Source: Boletus sp. NGJ (taxonomy: Eukaryota; Basidiomycota; Agaricomycetes; Boletales; Boletaceae). From it: DNA of 64,000 bases. The notes below the pieces were generated by a model. That model had not been told where the DNA came from. It saw only the letters and a list, made by a program, of their open reading frames with translations, and searched no databases. The stretch lies in assembly GCA_019096195.1 (NCBI GenBank), contig JAGTXK010000239.1, positions 62,001 to 126,000 on the forward strand. The letters run 5' to 3'. Position numbers and translations under genes: made by a program. Positions 1-11,389 of the stretch are shown here, piece by piece. Numbering within the stretch: position 1 is the first letter of the stretch; each line of letters begins with the position of its first letter.

Positions 1-25
1 CCCCGATTATTCTCATTATCCCTCA

Positions 26-1654
26 TTGCCACCAAGGGTCCTCTGCTATTCCGATAGTCTTGCCAGCTCCACAGCACAACAGGACAACCAATTCAAAGTT
101 CGACGACAGCTTCTCGAAAGCTGTGAACAATATGTTTCGAATTATCTTCCTACACACCTTCTGCGGATTAGCGACATGACGCTGGTTACTAGGATCGAGT
201 TCTGGGAAGCAGAGAGATCCAGAGTAGAAACCAAACTGCAAGAAGATCTTTAAATCCTCGCCAAATCCAACCTGAAGCAGCCCGATGACACAGGCAACCC
301 TTCGCGTGACAACTGGCATTTGCGATCGCGGGGTGATGACATCGCGGACATACGACGAGACGCAGTAAGAGATCCTACGATGCTTTCGACAAATTTCTTA
401 CTTCGTTTTTCAAGTACATCCGCAGGCTGTTCAAGTTCGCCATATTCTCACACCGTTGGGGAGATGACGAACCTTTGTTTCGCGACATAGTGGGAAAGCG
501 CCTCATCGAAAACCCCACGATCGGATATGAGAAACTGCTCAAATTTTGCGAAACGGCCAGAATCGACCACGACTGTTGCTATGTCTGGTCGGATACATGC
601 TGTATCGACAAGGAAAGCAGTGTCGAACTGGATGAGGCGATTCGCTCAATGTACCGGTGGTACAGCATTGCTACCGTGTGCATCGTTCATCTGGCCCAGT
701 CGTTGATTGTGGACGATTTCAATTCGGAACCTTGGTTCACGAGAAGATGGACTCTACAGGAGCTCCTTGCTCCACATGTGATAAGGTTCTATGGAAAGGA
801 TTGGAAGCCCATCTGCCCGGAGATGCATTACCAGGGCGATAAAGCCGTCAAGGAAATCTGGAGTACTGTCGAGGTTGTCACAGGGATCCCACGTGACGAC
901 CTGTGGCATTTCTTGCCCTCCTGCGACAGGGTCGCAGAGAAAATGATATGGGCATCCCAACGGAAGACGACGAAGATCGAAGATACTGCTTATTCTCTTC
1001 TTGGTTTATTCAACGTCAGTCTGCCGATTGCATACGGTGAAGCTGACAGGGCATGGTACAGTGAGGCTGTCATCGCCAATGAATGTACAGACGCCCTCTT
1101 TCCTCGCATGGGCCGGACATCCTTCCTCTTACTCCCGAGCCTTGCCATCTTCCCCAGGATCTTATTCAAAACTGGATCCTCGGATTCCTACCAATATCTT
1201 CAATTATCGCCATCCATCGTATGAAGTCACCAAGCTCGGCGTGGTGATCAAACTGCTTGTGATTCCAGCACGATGTAACGTCCTCGAGGACAATGAAGGT
1301 CGAGACATTGGCTACACAGTCACACCACATAGCCTGGAATCCTTTTTGGTCGGCGCTGACGCTCTACCTGGTCGCATAGAAGAGTACAAGCTCGGCATCG
1401 TCAATTTCCGTTCCGGGGGCGATGATGTCTTTGTTCAGACTGGGGATGAATGCCACTGCCTGGTGCTCGCGCGGGAGCGTGCCGATGACCAGGGCTGGAC
1501 CATGGTGAATACGGAGTGCGTTGTCGTCGTTCGTTGCCTGGAAGAGATATGCAAGTTACCCGAGACTGTGCTTTTGTGCCATACGAGTTGTTACGATGGT
1601 ACCCTACTTAGACGTGCTCACCGATACAACCCCATCGTAGAGGCAACTGATTGA
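26..1654 (+). pseudogene. HET-domain (heterokaryon incompatibility-like) gene, decayed
   Basis: HET-domain proteins of basidiomycetes are linked to non-self recognition and programmed cell death. The reading starts with a family-like N-terminus (MPPRVLCYSDS) and contains the HET core: FAIFSHRWGDDEP near 440-470, WSDTCCIDKESS near 590, SMYRWY, PWFTRRWTLQELLAP near 730-780, KIEDTAYSLLGLF near 975 and the AYGEADRAW signature near 1035, then a C-terminal region to 1654. Breaks visible in this host gene: an in-frame TAA at 251-253 with homologous-looking coding on both sides, and a one-base frame change near 1092, where the family text NECTD...PSFLAWAGHPSSYS moves from frame 1 to frame 2. A 50-nt segment 365-414 (GTAAGA donor, CTTAC branch, AAG acceptor) fits an intron, but it can also be read as coding after another frame change. 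Sequencing error is possible, though two lesions favour a pseudogene. Confidence 0.7.
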
Positions 1655-3240
1655 CGCAACGATGTCCAATGTATACGTTTGCGTTTGTTGTACTAGCGTT
1701 TTTCTGTCGTACGTTTTGGCCCTTGGTACAGGTCACATAAGTTGTGCTCACCTAGGGCATTCATCTAATTCTGCCGCCTCATTCAACGAGAGCGAGCGCC
1801 AGTACTTCGACCACGACGTTATCGGAATTAAGGTTATGATCAACACGACTCTGCGAAGAATATACTCCAATGAATTGTACTGGCCACGCAGCAAGTGCGA
1901 TACACCACAGCTCGGTATTCGACCGCCAGAGGCGTCGGACAGGTTGGACAACCTCTGAGTCTCTCATGCTCGATGTATCAGCGTATCTCCGTTGGCGTCC
2001 CGCGTGGACGTTCGCCCCCTTGCGCATGAGCGAACCGAGTATTATTTTGGAGGGTATATCGGACGTCTCGTGAGAGCAGATAGTCCATAATGGAGTTGAG
2101 CACGAGACCACGGCAATGCGAAGAGGTGCCATTCTCTCTACATCCAGTATGGAAGAGCTAAAGCCAGCCTCGATTGAGACCCGCGCTGTTCCGAGACTGG
2201 ATGACCCGACGGCGATATGCGACGCACTATCTCCAGCATCCTCGGTCTTGCCGAAATGCGCAGATTCGTCCCCTTCAATGGTGCAAAGGCAGCACAACTG
2301 AGGAATGCTGAAAATAGAGAGCTGGACGCAAAAGCAATCAGGGTATCATAAACATCCCGAGCGAATTGACGGCACCAACTTTTAATGTGCGCACTCGGTC
2401 TTCCCAAATGTACAAATAAATCGATTCCCTCTATCGAGTTAGGATTTTACACAGTAGCCTCATTGAAGCCTCTCGACAAGCTAGTACGACAATGCCCTTA
2501 CTCGCGCACGACGCATGGTTGACTCTGTGTGTCATTGGGCTTTTCTCCGGCTTAATATGAACCTGCTGGTAGCAGAGGAACAGCGTCCCAACAAGTAGGC
2601 TCGCGCATGGTTCCCTCGACCGAACAAATTCTGTACAAGATCACGGTTCTCGAGCGTTGAAACATCGACTTCTTACTATGCGTTCCAGCGCTTGAGGCAG
2701 TGACTTGCACCCTACAAGGAACAGCACGAAGCAGAGATATGGCCGCAGCCCACGCCGCAAAACATGCCCAAGGTAGCTGTTTGGGACATTGAACGGCCAA
2801 CTTGACTCGAGCAACGGTATATCTATCAGACGGAGATGATTGTGGTCAGAGCCTCACTTGGCGGACATTTGGGCCCGCGTGAGTGCAGCTTCGAGCTAGC
2901 CAACCTTTGTTGCGAGGAAGCAAGTATCGTATGATCCTCCTGACACGTTCCTTCATTGATCTGGATCAATCATTTGCGCTCTGTTGTGATACTCAATTGC
3001 CGCCCATCATTGCAGCTGGTCGCAAGAATACCCAACTCGATATTAACAAGTGTAGCGTCCAGTTTAGAGTCTCGTTTTCACCATCGTTGGCAGGTGTGAC
3101 CCTTCTTTTCGTAGCCTCACTACCTGATTTCCGTGACTTCTTTCATCCGGGAATCCCTCTTGGCACGAATGCCGTATGTCCTTCTCGTACCGACGTACGT
3201 CTTTCAGAACGAGGTACTTACTCGATGTGCTTGGCGTGCG
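1655..3240. other. Intergenic, no supported gene
   Basis: Open frames on both strands here are short, mutually overlapping and show no recognisable domain. The right end is the promoter of the cerato-platanin gene. A minus-strand frame at 1779-2297 is the longest, but it has no family resemblance I can name. Confidence 0.5.
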
Positions 3241-3247
3241 TATAAAA
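3241..3247 (+). promoter_or_regulatory. TATA box of the cerato-platanin gene
   Basis: TATAAAA lies about 65 bp upstream of the ATG at 3312, followed by a pyrimidine-rich leader. This is the layout expected of a strongly expressed secreted-protein gene in fungi. Confidence 0.6.
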
Positions 3248-3311
3248 CGGTTTCATTTTTTGTACTTGACTACAATACACGCCCTTTCCTCTATCATTCC
3301 CCTACTCGACA

Positions 3312-3743
3312 ATGTACCACCTTACCGCTCTTCTCGTTGTCGTCCTTACCTTCGTCTCCGGTCGTGTCCTCGCGCAGACAACGACGACGCTCTCCTACGA
3401 CAACAACTATGACAACGCTAGCCTCTCCCTCGGTCAGGTAGCGTGTTCCAATGGGCCCAACGGTCTTGAGACCAAAAACTATACCACTTTGGGCTCGCTC
3501 CCCACCTTTCCAAATGTCGGTGGGGTCTATACCGTGTCTGGTTGGGACTCCCCGCAGTGTGGCGCGTGCTATGCTGTCACGTACGACACCAACACAGTCA
3601 ATATCTTGGCTGTGGACAAGTCCCAGACTGGATTCACAGTCTCGGAGGCGGCAATGAACACCCTGACGGGTAATCAGGCGGTTGCACTGGGCAGGGTGGA
3701 CGTGTCCTTCGTCCAAGTGAATCAATCTGAATGTGGACTGTAG
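3312..3743 (+). CDS. Cerato-platanin family secreted protein
   Basis: This intronless gene encodes 143 aa, the usual length for the family. Residues 1-21 form a signal peptide (hydrophobic LLVVVLTFVSG, then LAQ). The mature part opens with the family's TTTLSYDNNYDN and has four cysteines (VACSNG, PQCGACY, SECGL) for the two conserved disulfides. GGVYTVSGWDSPQCGACY, DKSQTGFTVSEAAMNTLTG and the C-terminal ALGRVDVSFVQVNQSECGL are family blocks. Cerato-platanins are small expansin-like (double-psi beta-barrel) proteins of the cell wall and culture fluid; they bind chitin oligomers, self-assemble at surfaces and trigger plant defence. The start is fixed by the signal peptide. No break is seen. Confidence 0.95.
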   Translation: MYHLTALLVVVLTFVSGRVLAQTTTTLSYDNNYDNASLSLGQVACSNGPNGLETKNYTTLGSLPTFPNVGGVYTVSGWDSPQCGACYAVTYDTNTVNILAVDKSQTGFTVSEAAMNTLTGNQAVALGRVDVSFVQVNQSECGL

Positions 3744-4906
3744 AATTTGAGCCGAACTAGGTTGCCAAAGATGGTCAGCGATTACTTTTTGACATCTTAG
3801 GGGGCTTCAGGGCTGATGCCGATGACGTATCTCGCAGTGTGTATGACCGTGTTCTGAACTTTTTTTATGTCATCGAGGACAATGGGTTGTATCGCGGGAC
3901 GTCAGTCGGACTGTATCAACTTTTTTTTGTTGAATCACGAGGTCGTTTTCATGTTGGACAATGTTACGTACGATTTTGATGGACTGTCATATCTGTTGTG
4001 GTGTTATGTTGGTCCCTCACCGCACGGAACTGATTGAGCGATGAGTTCTGTGTGCATTGCCGGTGCATTGGTGGGAAGGTTACCGGGCTGATGTCACGAC
4101 CAATTGGTTGCTATCGCGAAAGCCCACTCACCCAGAGCCCCGGGTGATGTCATCATTTGGAGAAGGTGCTGCGGCTGTGCTACGCTGAGCACGATATCCC
4201 TGAGGTAAAAATTTTTTCCAGATACCGGTGAGAGCGTACCGCAAAAATGCATACCAATGCGAATTCGATCTTCGTACAACCTGAACCTTCTGGTATAGCC
4301 GAAACTAAACCTGGTTTTGGTGGGCTTGCAATATGAAGTTTTTCCATTTCAGAGGGATTCTCACCGTGGAGAACGAGGCGTCCGGTTGAAGCAGTTATGG
4401 AGGTCACTGCCCCCGGCGAGGAAATTCTCATGCAACGAGCCGACTGACCAAGCTCAAGGGGGGAATAACTGGAGGCTCTGCACCGCCTTCGGAAGATGGA
4501 CGAGAAGGAATCAATAGATACGCCAACCAAAGCGGGAGAAATGGAAGGGGAGCAGGGTCGAGGGCTGTTAACAGCACACATCGTTGACAGACGCAACGAG
4601 GTGGTGAAGCACAACTTTGTGGTGTTACCTCATTTTTCCGGATCATCATCATATCTGTAGGACCCATGAAACTCGGTGCACAGCACAGCCACGTTGTTGC
4701 GCCTGTCAGAAAAACACAGCCACTGGGGATGGCCTGATAACCCCCATCAGGGGGGTCAGATACACCAAATTTGGAAGGTACTGGCGCCGATATCCGGTGA
4801 GAGATTCAAACTACCGCCACTGCGGAGGACATTCATTTCCTTGCTGTACTTGAGCCGACTCACCCACTTGGTTCCGTCCTTGTACTCTTGCCCTTTCGCT
4901 GCTCAA
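3744..4906. other. Intergenic, no supported gene
   Basis: This stretch holds the cerato-platanin 3' region and the upstream region of the next gene. A lysine/glutamate-rich stretch near 4480-4615 (plus) and a minus-strand frame at 4180-4614 are open, but neither resembles a family I know. Confidence 0.45.
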
Positions 4907-6275
4907 ATGACCCTTTCTCCAGTCCAAGAAATGCAACAAAGTGAGTGTTACTTCTTGACGTCGCTTTCGCTTTCGTTTTAACAATCTCTTTCTGCAGCCA
5001 ACATGGCCTTGCCTCCTCACCACTCACCCCCTGTTGATCTTCGTAGGATGACCTCACACTCGACCCTCCTCACCCCGTCCCACAGAGAGCACAGGCTCTC
5101 GTCCCATACCTCGCAACTTTTACAGACAAGCTCTGCAAGACTTGGATCTCGTTCACCCTCCTCCATACCTTCATCACCCACATCAGCGTAGGCCTATGCC
5201 ACTCTCTTTATCGTCCTTTTCCACTGACATTGGCACTTTTTCTTCTTCTTTCTCTAGCCACTCGTCCTCATCAGCCATCTTCGAACGGGACATTGAACCC
5301 ATAGGTCCTCCATCGCCTCCATCTTCCCACCCACCAAATCCACATCGTATCCCCAGATCAAAGGGTACCGAACAGCTTGAACAGAGCGTCCCCTCTGTCC
5401 TCGACTCCGCAGCATCCATTCTTACATCCTCCTCTCCCATGGAAGAGGATCACATTGCTGTCGTGACCCCCGCCAGGGACAGGGACAGGCAAATTAGAAG
5501 CGGTTTTGCGAGTCCGATTGGGAGCCTTAGGAGTAGGAGTCCCAGTCCAACCAGCGGCAGGTCACCTGCCAGACATCGTTCGAGCTTATTGCTGAGTGTT
5601 CCTGGGTCCTCGTCACCTTCTGCTTCAATCGCGCTCCCGATGCTCTCATCGAGCCCTACCAAGGAACCGCAGGCTTGTTTGACCATTCAAACATCTGCCG
5701 CCGCCCCTCCTCCTCCCGTTGGGACGGCAATGACGGTAAAGAAAGCTGGAAAATCAAGTCCTTCAATCAACACCCCCACATCAGCGTACTACTCTACACT
5801 ATCATCCGCCGACTCGTCCCCTTCGACGACGGTCGAACCACTTCCTCTGACCACCGCTTTGCCTATGCAACCAGTCACCCAACTTCAAACGCCACAAACC
5901 CAGCTCGCGACTTCTCCAACTTATACAGGGTCTCCGTTCACTCACGCATTGAATATATCCCACCCACCTTCTCCGACGCATGTCGCTTCGAAACGGCTCT
6001 CGTTCATGTCTTACTCGGATCTGCTCGCATCCACCCCTGCATCGATGGTCCCTCTCTCGTCCTTCACTACATGCGCCTCATCCGATCCGCCTCCCCATAT
6101 CCCCGGTGTAACAGGCTTTGGTAACAGTCATTCGAGTGCTGGGTCAATACATGGCAAGGACAGGGACAGCATCGCGTTGTTGGACGATGTTGGTGGTGAG
6201 TGGGAGCGTGAGGGACTGGGAAAGGGATTGGAAGAAAGGTTGGAAGCCTTGATGATCGTCCCCGGAAGGGCTTGA
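4907..6275 (+). CDS. Conserved Ser/Pro-rich basidiomycete protein
   Basis: Three exons give 422 aa: 4907-4940, 4998-5042 and 5086-6275. Intron 1 (4941-4997) has GTGAGT and CTGCAG ends; intron 2 (5043-5085, only 43 nt) has GTAGGA and CACAG ends. Splicing produces the block PIPRNFYRQALQDLDLVHPPPY at the N-terminus, which neither frame shows unspliced. The rest is low-complexity Ser/Pro/Thr (SP and TP sites throughout), until a charged helix-like C-terminus (LLDDVGGEWEREGLG, then KGLEERLEALM). From memory, both ends are conserved in mushroom-forming fungi while the middle drifts. No enzymatic domain, signal peptide or membrane segment is visible; many potential proline-directed phosphorylation sites suggest a regulated, intrinsically disordered protein. 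Function unknown. Confidence 0.8.
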
Positions 6276-8098
6276 GGAACAGGATACCAAGCCGATTAAG
6301 TAGGATCTCCAACAACTGCTCAACTCGGCGAACGCGGTATCAACCAAAGTGAAAACCACTGACATAACTCCCTTTGGTCAGCAATTCATCGACATCCGTG
6401 ACCAGGAAAGAAGTTTGAACCAAGGCAATATGCACCCCAAACGTGAACGTAAAACCAGATAATCAGCATCAAAGTATTCTATCTTACTCGCTGTGTATTA
6501 ATGGTTTAACTATGCAAACCCTCCCTTTGCCCTCCCTTTTTTCTTGTTCTTGTGTTCGCAAGGTCTTCCTCATCGACCCCGTTAAATTAGATCATATTTT
6601 CGTGCTCGAAATCGAGACGTTATGCGCTTACGCCTTTATTGTACTTGAACTATGGTTGGCGGATCGTTTGGCTGGCGTTTCACCCACTTGTAAGTTGTCT
6701 TCAAGCGCATCTTTGGTGATTTTGCCACCCTTCGTTGTGTTCTTTATGCGGTTATGACATGCTACCATTTGTTCCGCTGGATGGACCTTTACTGAATAAA
6801 TTGTACAATACTTCTTGACATCAATGACAGGTGGTGCCGTTCGCTTCGGATGACGCTCTCCGCCGTTGTTTAGAGCCACGTTCCAAAAGAGCCAAGAATC
6901 ACAGCGTCCTTCTCTCAACACATTTCCTTCACGCTGCCCTGGCCAGACTCAACGACGAGGGACCTTCAAGCAGCCAGAAAGGCTCTGGAAAGCGCATACG
7001 GTGACTCGTATAAATTGCTACCGGGCCGCGTTCCTGAATGCAATTTACCGTTCCTGTAAAAAGTTTGCATCGACATCTGTGACGTCCTGGAGCCGCAGCA
7101 TTTGGAGTCGATTGGACCGCATGGTGCATACGGGTCTCGGCGCACATAGCCGTAGTACCGCATGAAATCTTTGCAGAGGCGACGAAATAAGCAAGTACGG
7201 TAGGCTGAGTTTTGCGGCGCCAGATCACGACTGCACTGACTTGGATCCGTTCAAGCACTGTCAGGCTCAATCAACCCAGCTTATCACTAACGGCGTGCTG
7301 TCCTACTATGATTGTAGCCATCTGATTCAGAATTCAATCATTGGGTAGACTCACGGCTCCGCAGTGCATTCTTTGAGATTACGTTGTATTGTTCTGCAAG
7401 ACAGCCGTTCATTATACGCGTCGTCCATGTCTATCTTGGATCTTCTCGGCTTGTCTGTTTCACACGGTGCGGGTGCTCCAGTGAAGGTTTGTCAGAATGC
7501 TCTCCTCCTGATTATTCTGACATCCTCGTGGTCAGTGTTCCCATTATGCATCGCACCCGCCTCTTCCACCTGGATGCCATCGTATCTAAGGTCAGTCATC
7601 AGTCATCAAAAGTATCGCGGTACACGGTATCAACGAGGCGCTTCTCTGCCAGGTGGCAGTATACGAACAGGCTTGTTTGTCTGGTTCCTCGTTGGTTTCT
7701 TCCGCTGTTGTCCCCAAGCCAACCATATGGACATGTCTTGTGCGTGCCAGCATTCCTCGCTCCGCGCAGCCAAGTGTCCAATATTGTATGACCCAGATGT
7801 CCCGTCACATCAGGGCTAACCATATGCTCCACGCCCAATGTAATTGACATCTGAGCGCACCCGAATCTCTTTACCGGTTGGGCGAATCGGAACAGGTGTT
7901 TGCTCCTAGAAGCGACCATCATTCTCGTTTCGGAAGGAAGGGGTAGCTATGTCTGACCACGTGCATGCCCGGACATGCATAAAGACAGGCATTCGTTGTC
8001 ATTCTTGAGGTCTCAAACCCGCCTCTCAACTCTCCCTCGGAGGTCTTTCTGCGACCTTTTTTTTATTACCAACATCACATTCTTTCCTAGAGCCAAGG
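6276..8098. other. Intergenic, unassigned
   Basis: No gene is supported. Minus-strand frames between 6628 and 7270 look somewhat protein-like (RYYGYVRRDPYAPCGPID at 7100-7163), but no family and no consistent splice chain could be found; they may be a relic. The right part is the chitinase upstream region. Confidence 0.4.
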
Positions 8099-10414
8099 AT
8101 GGTATCACAGATTAGTGTTGGAACATCACCTGTGATCCGTCTTGGTCTGGGCCTTTGCTTTTTTGCTTCAGTGATGGCGTTCGACATGACGCTCAATACA
8201 AATGTGCGTCTCTCATCGTCCATGCCACCGGTGCCTAGCTCATGCTGAGTGTATATGTTTGCTTTTCTCTCTAGCTGGCCGTGTATGTGCTTCCCTGTGG
8301 TGATATATCTTGAAGAATGTCGTTTTGAGTTGCAATCGTCCAGGTACTGGGGACAGAACTCTTACGGAGCATACAATCCTGGCAACACTGCCGCATGGCA
8401 ACAGCCTATCGAATATTATTGTGGCGTATGTCTCTCCTTGGTGACGGGTGCTGGCAACACACTTTTCATTCATTTTATAATGTACAGGACAGCACCATTG
8501 ACACGTTGCCCATCGCATTCCTCACAGACTTTTACTCGACCGGTAATTTGCCTAGTATCGACATCGCCAACGTAAGTCGTTTTTCATTTCCTTGGAACAC
8601 AGTATCCTTGCGTTACCGTACCCACGTACTGATCCGTTTCTTTGTCTTGTTTCCGTTCCCATACGCGCATAATGCGATTGTAGATATGCAGTTCGTCTGG
8701 TAATGGCGTCCTCGGGGGCACGAACCTTGCCAACTGCACCTTCCTCGCGGCAGGGATCGAAACGTGTCAACAGGCGGGAAAAATTGTCACCATGTCGATC
8801 GGAGGTGCGACTGGCAACGTTGGGTTCGCGAGCGATTCGGATGGACAAGCGTACGCGCAGGTGATTTGGGACACCTTCTTGGGCGGAAGCAGTACCACGA
8901 GGCCATTTGGCACGGCTGTTTTAGACGGGTACGTTTGCCCGAACCTACTCGGTCGTCTGGGAGACCGGTGGTTGCATGCTCACGAGTGGCGATGATCTTT
9001 GTTTACGTGTAGGATTGACATGGATATCGAAGGCGGTTCGCAGACGGGATTTACTGCTTTCCTGACAGCCCTTCGAAGTTTAATGGATGGCGGAGACAAA
9101 CAGTGCGTGGACAGCTGACCGTTTGACATTCTGATAGAATGACATTTCATCAGATACTACATTACCGCAGGTCGTGTCCTTTTGTTATCCGGGGTGACCA
9201 CATGGTTTGACGGACACGATGATCATTAGCTCCACAATGTCCTTACCCAGATGCCAACATTGGAACAACGTTGAACTCCTTCAGCTTTGATGCCGTCTAC
9301 GTGCAATTCTGTACGTGTCTTCACGACATGACACACGTTTTAATAAGATCGATATGTTGACATGGGGACCTTTAGACAACAACTATTGTGAGGTCAGCAA
9401 CTTTGGCAACTCCAACGTGCGTCGCTGCTTTTATGACTGAGTCTGGTGCGCTCTACTTACGCGATCTCTCCATAGGACTGGAACTTTGCTACCTGGTGAG
9501 TATACACGTTCCCTGTCCTGTATTTCCATTGATAAGAGAGACGTAGGGACAACTGGGCCAAAAATACCTCCCCGAACAAAAATGTCAAGGTGTACATCGG
9601 TGCGCCGGCCTCTGCCAGCGCCGCGGGCAGTGGCTACATCAGCGCGTCGACGCTCGCGACCATCATCTCGCAGACAAAGAGCCAGTATTCGTCCTTTGGA
9701 GGTGTCATGCTCTGGGATGTATCTCAGGCTTATGGTGAGTTGGCCCTGATTCTTTTCTTTTTTTTGGACGTATGGGCGTGCTGACGAGCGTGTGTGTGAT
9801 AGCGAACGGCAGGTACGACCAGGCTGTCAAGGCTGCGCTCACTGGGTCGTCTGCGGCATCCCCGGTGTCGTCGCGCCCAGCGACTACCACCGCGTCCTCT
9901 ATAAAAGGGACCACCACGTCCACTGTAAAGGCGACCACCACATCCTCCGGAAAAGTGACTACCACGTCCTCTGGAAAAGCGACCACCGCGCGCTCGTCGG
10001 TGACCACCTCCGCACCGAGCCCCTCGGCCACGACGACGGGTCGCTGCGCAGGCGTACCTGCGTGGGAATCCAACATCATCGTGCGTCCCCTCACGTCTCG
10101 TGTCTCGTTCCGCCTTGCAACTAAATCACGCGCTTTCTAGTACAATGTCGGCGATCAAGTGGTGTACATGTGCGTATCGCGAACCATCTTACTACCTCGG
10201 ACGTCCGATGCTGACTTTTTCATCTCACCTTCCCCTTGCCTTTCTTTCTTTCTTTCTCAAATCCCATATAGTAACAAACTGTGGACGGCAGTGTCGTGGA
10301 ACGCAGACACAAGACCTGATTGTAAGCTTTTTCATACATGCTATCTCGGGCCGGGTCTCACCACATCCCCGGCCAGATTACCTTAACGCCTGGACCCTCA
10401 ACGGATCATGTTAA
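8099..10414 (+). CDS. GH18 class III chitinase with C-terminal CBM5/12
   Basis: Fifteen exons encode 451 aa: 8099-8203, 8275-8282, 8344-8425, 8488-8571, 8684-8928, 9013-9102, 9154-9170, 9230-9310, 9376-9416, 9476-9495, 9547-9734, 9803-10080, 10141-10169, 10272-10321 and 10377-10414. All introns are GT-AG and every junction restores family sequence, including an 8-nt exon completing LAVYWGQNSYGA and a 17-nt exon inside YYITAAPQC. A signal peptide covers roughly residues 1-28. The GH18 barrel holds the catalytic DGIDMDIE at 174-181 (acid E181) and the family's WDVSQAY near the end. A Thr/Ser/Lys linker with repeated SSGKxTTTSS units joins it to a chitin-binding module (CAGVPAW, YNVGDQVVY, NKLWTAVSWNADTRP, AWTLNGSC). 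It should be secreted and cleave chitin; class III enzymes are mostly retaining endo- or processive chitinases. Role (wall remodelling, nutrition or defence) is not shown. Confidence 0.93.
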
Positions 10415-11389
10415 ACGCCACCGTCGAGTCCCCCCCCAGTACGAAGACCGTTGCATGCATGTCATCAACCGATGACACTGGAGTCCCGCCAGTCCGGGAG
10501 AGTCCGCGGGCTAGACCCTTGTATTCCGTCGTTCTACTGTATGTCGTGGTTTGTTTTACTTTTTCTCCTTTTACAACGTCGTGTACTTCCCTTCCCTTCC
10601 CCGCCTCTCCTTTGTCACCACCTGACGTGCCTGTCTTTTTCTTTTTGTGATACCCCATTTTCGTTCTTACGCTGCAGGACAGCGGCCATGTGACGAAACA
10701 TCTTACACACGTACAAAGAAAGGAAATGTGTTATTATTATTATGAGGAGTAGATCTCCTTCAACGACGGGAATCCCAACCACAGTTCGAGTCTTCGAGAT
10801 GCTATCCTTTTTGCAAGTACAGATAAATAATATTCTGAAGAATCTTCGTCGTGTCGTAGGTCATGTCGTCATATCCAAAGTGATCGGACTTTGCCCCTCC
10901 GAGTCCTTCCTAGGAAGGACAACCAAAGGCAGAAAAAAAAAGGCATGGACGCGGAGAAGAAACGAAACGAAAAAGGTATTAAAACACCAAACGGAACAAC
11001 CATGGTAAAGGTGAGGGAATCATGATGCACCCTGGATCTTGCGACACAAAACATCGTGAATGACGATGAGCAGAAAAGAACAAATGGTGGAACCACATAC
11101 ATGTTCACATGCAATGATGGAGAGGTGTAGTTTAACAGAGGGTCGATTGATCGTGATAAATAAACAAGAAAAATGAAGACGAGGAAACAAACAAGTAAGT
11201 TGAGGAGTTTATGGATTCACCATTTGCATACCCTATGGTACGAGGAGAGACCATAAACAAGGAGCGAGAGAAAAAAGAAAAATCCAAAGGCAAGTGGGTG
11301 TGTCATCCCCCAGATTTCGAGGCCCGTGCCCTTGCGTCGCCTGAAAGAAAGAAAAATGGGTTACATGACCAAGAGGGCCATTGCAGAGG
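10415..11389. other. Intergenic between convergent genes
   Basis: This holds the 3' regions of the chitinase (plus) and the FHA-RING gene (minus). A short ATT/TTA microsatellite lies near 10731-10742. No supported gene. Confidence 0.5.

Noticed and set aside
1779-2297. 172-aa minus-strand frame
   Set aside because: No recognisable motif, and it is overlapped by other frames of equal quality.
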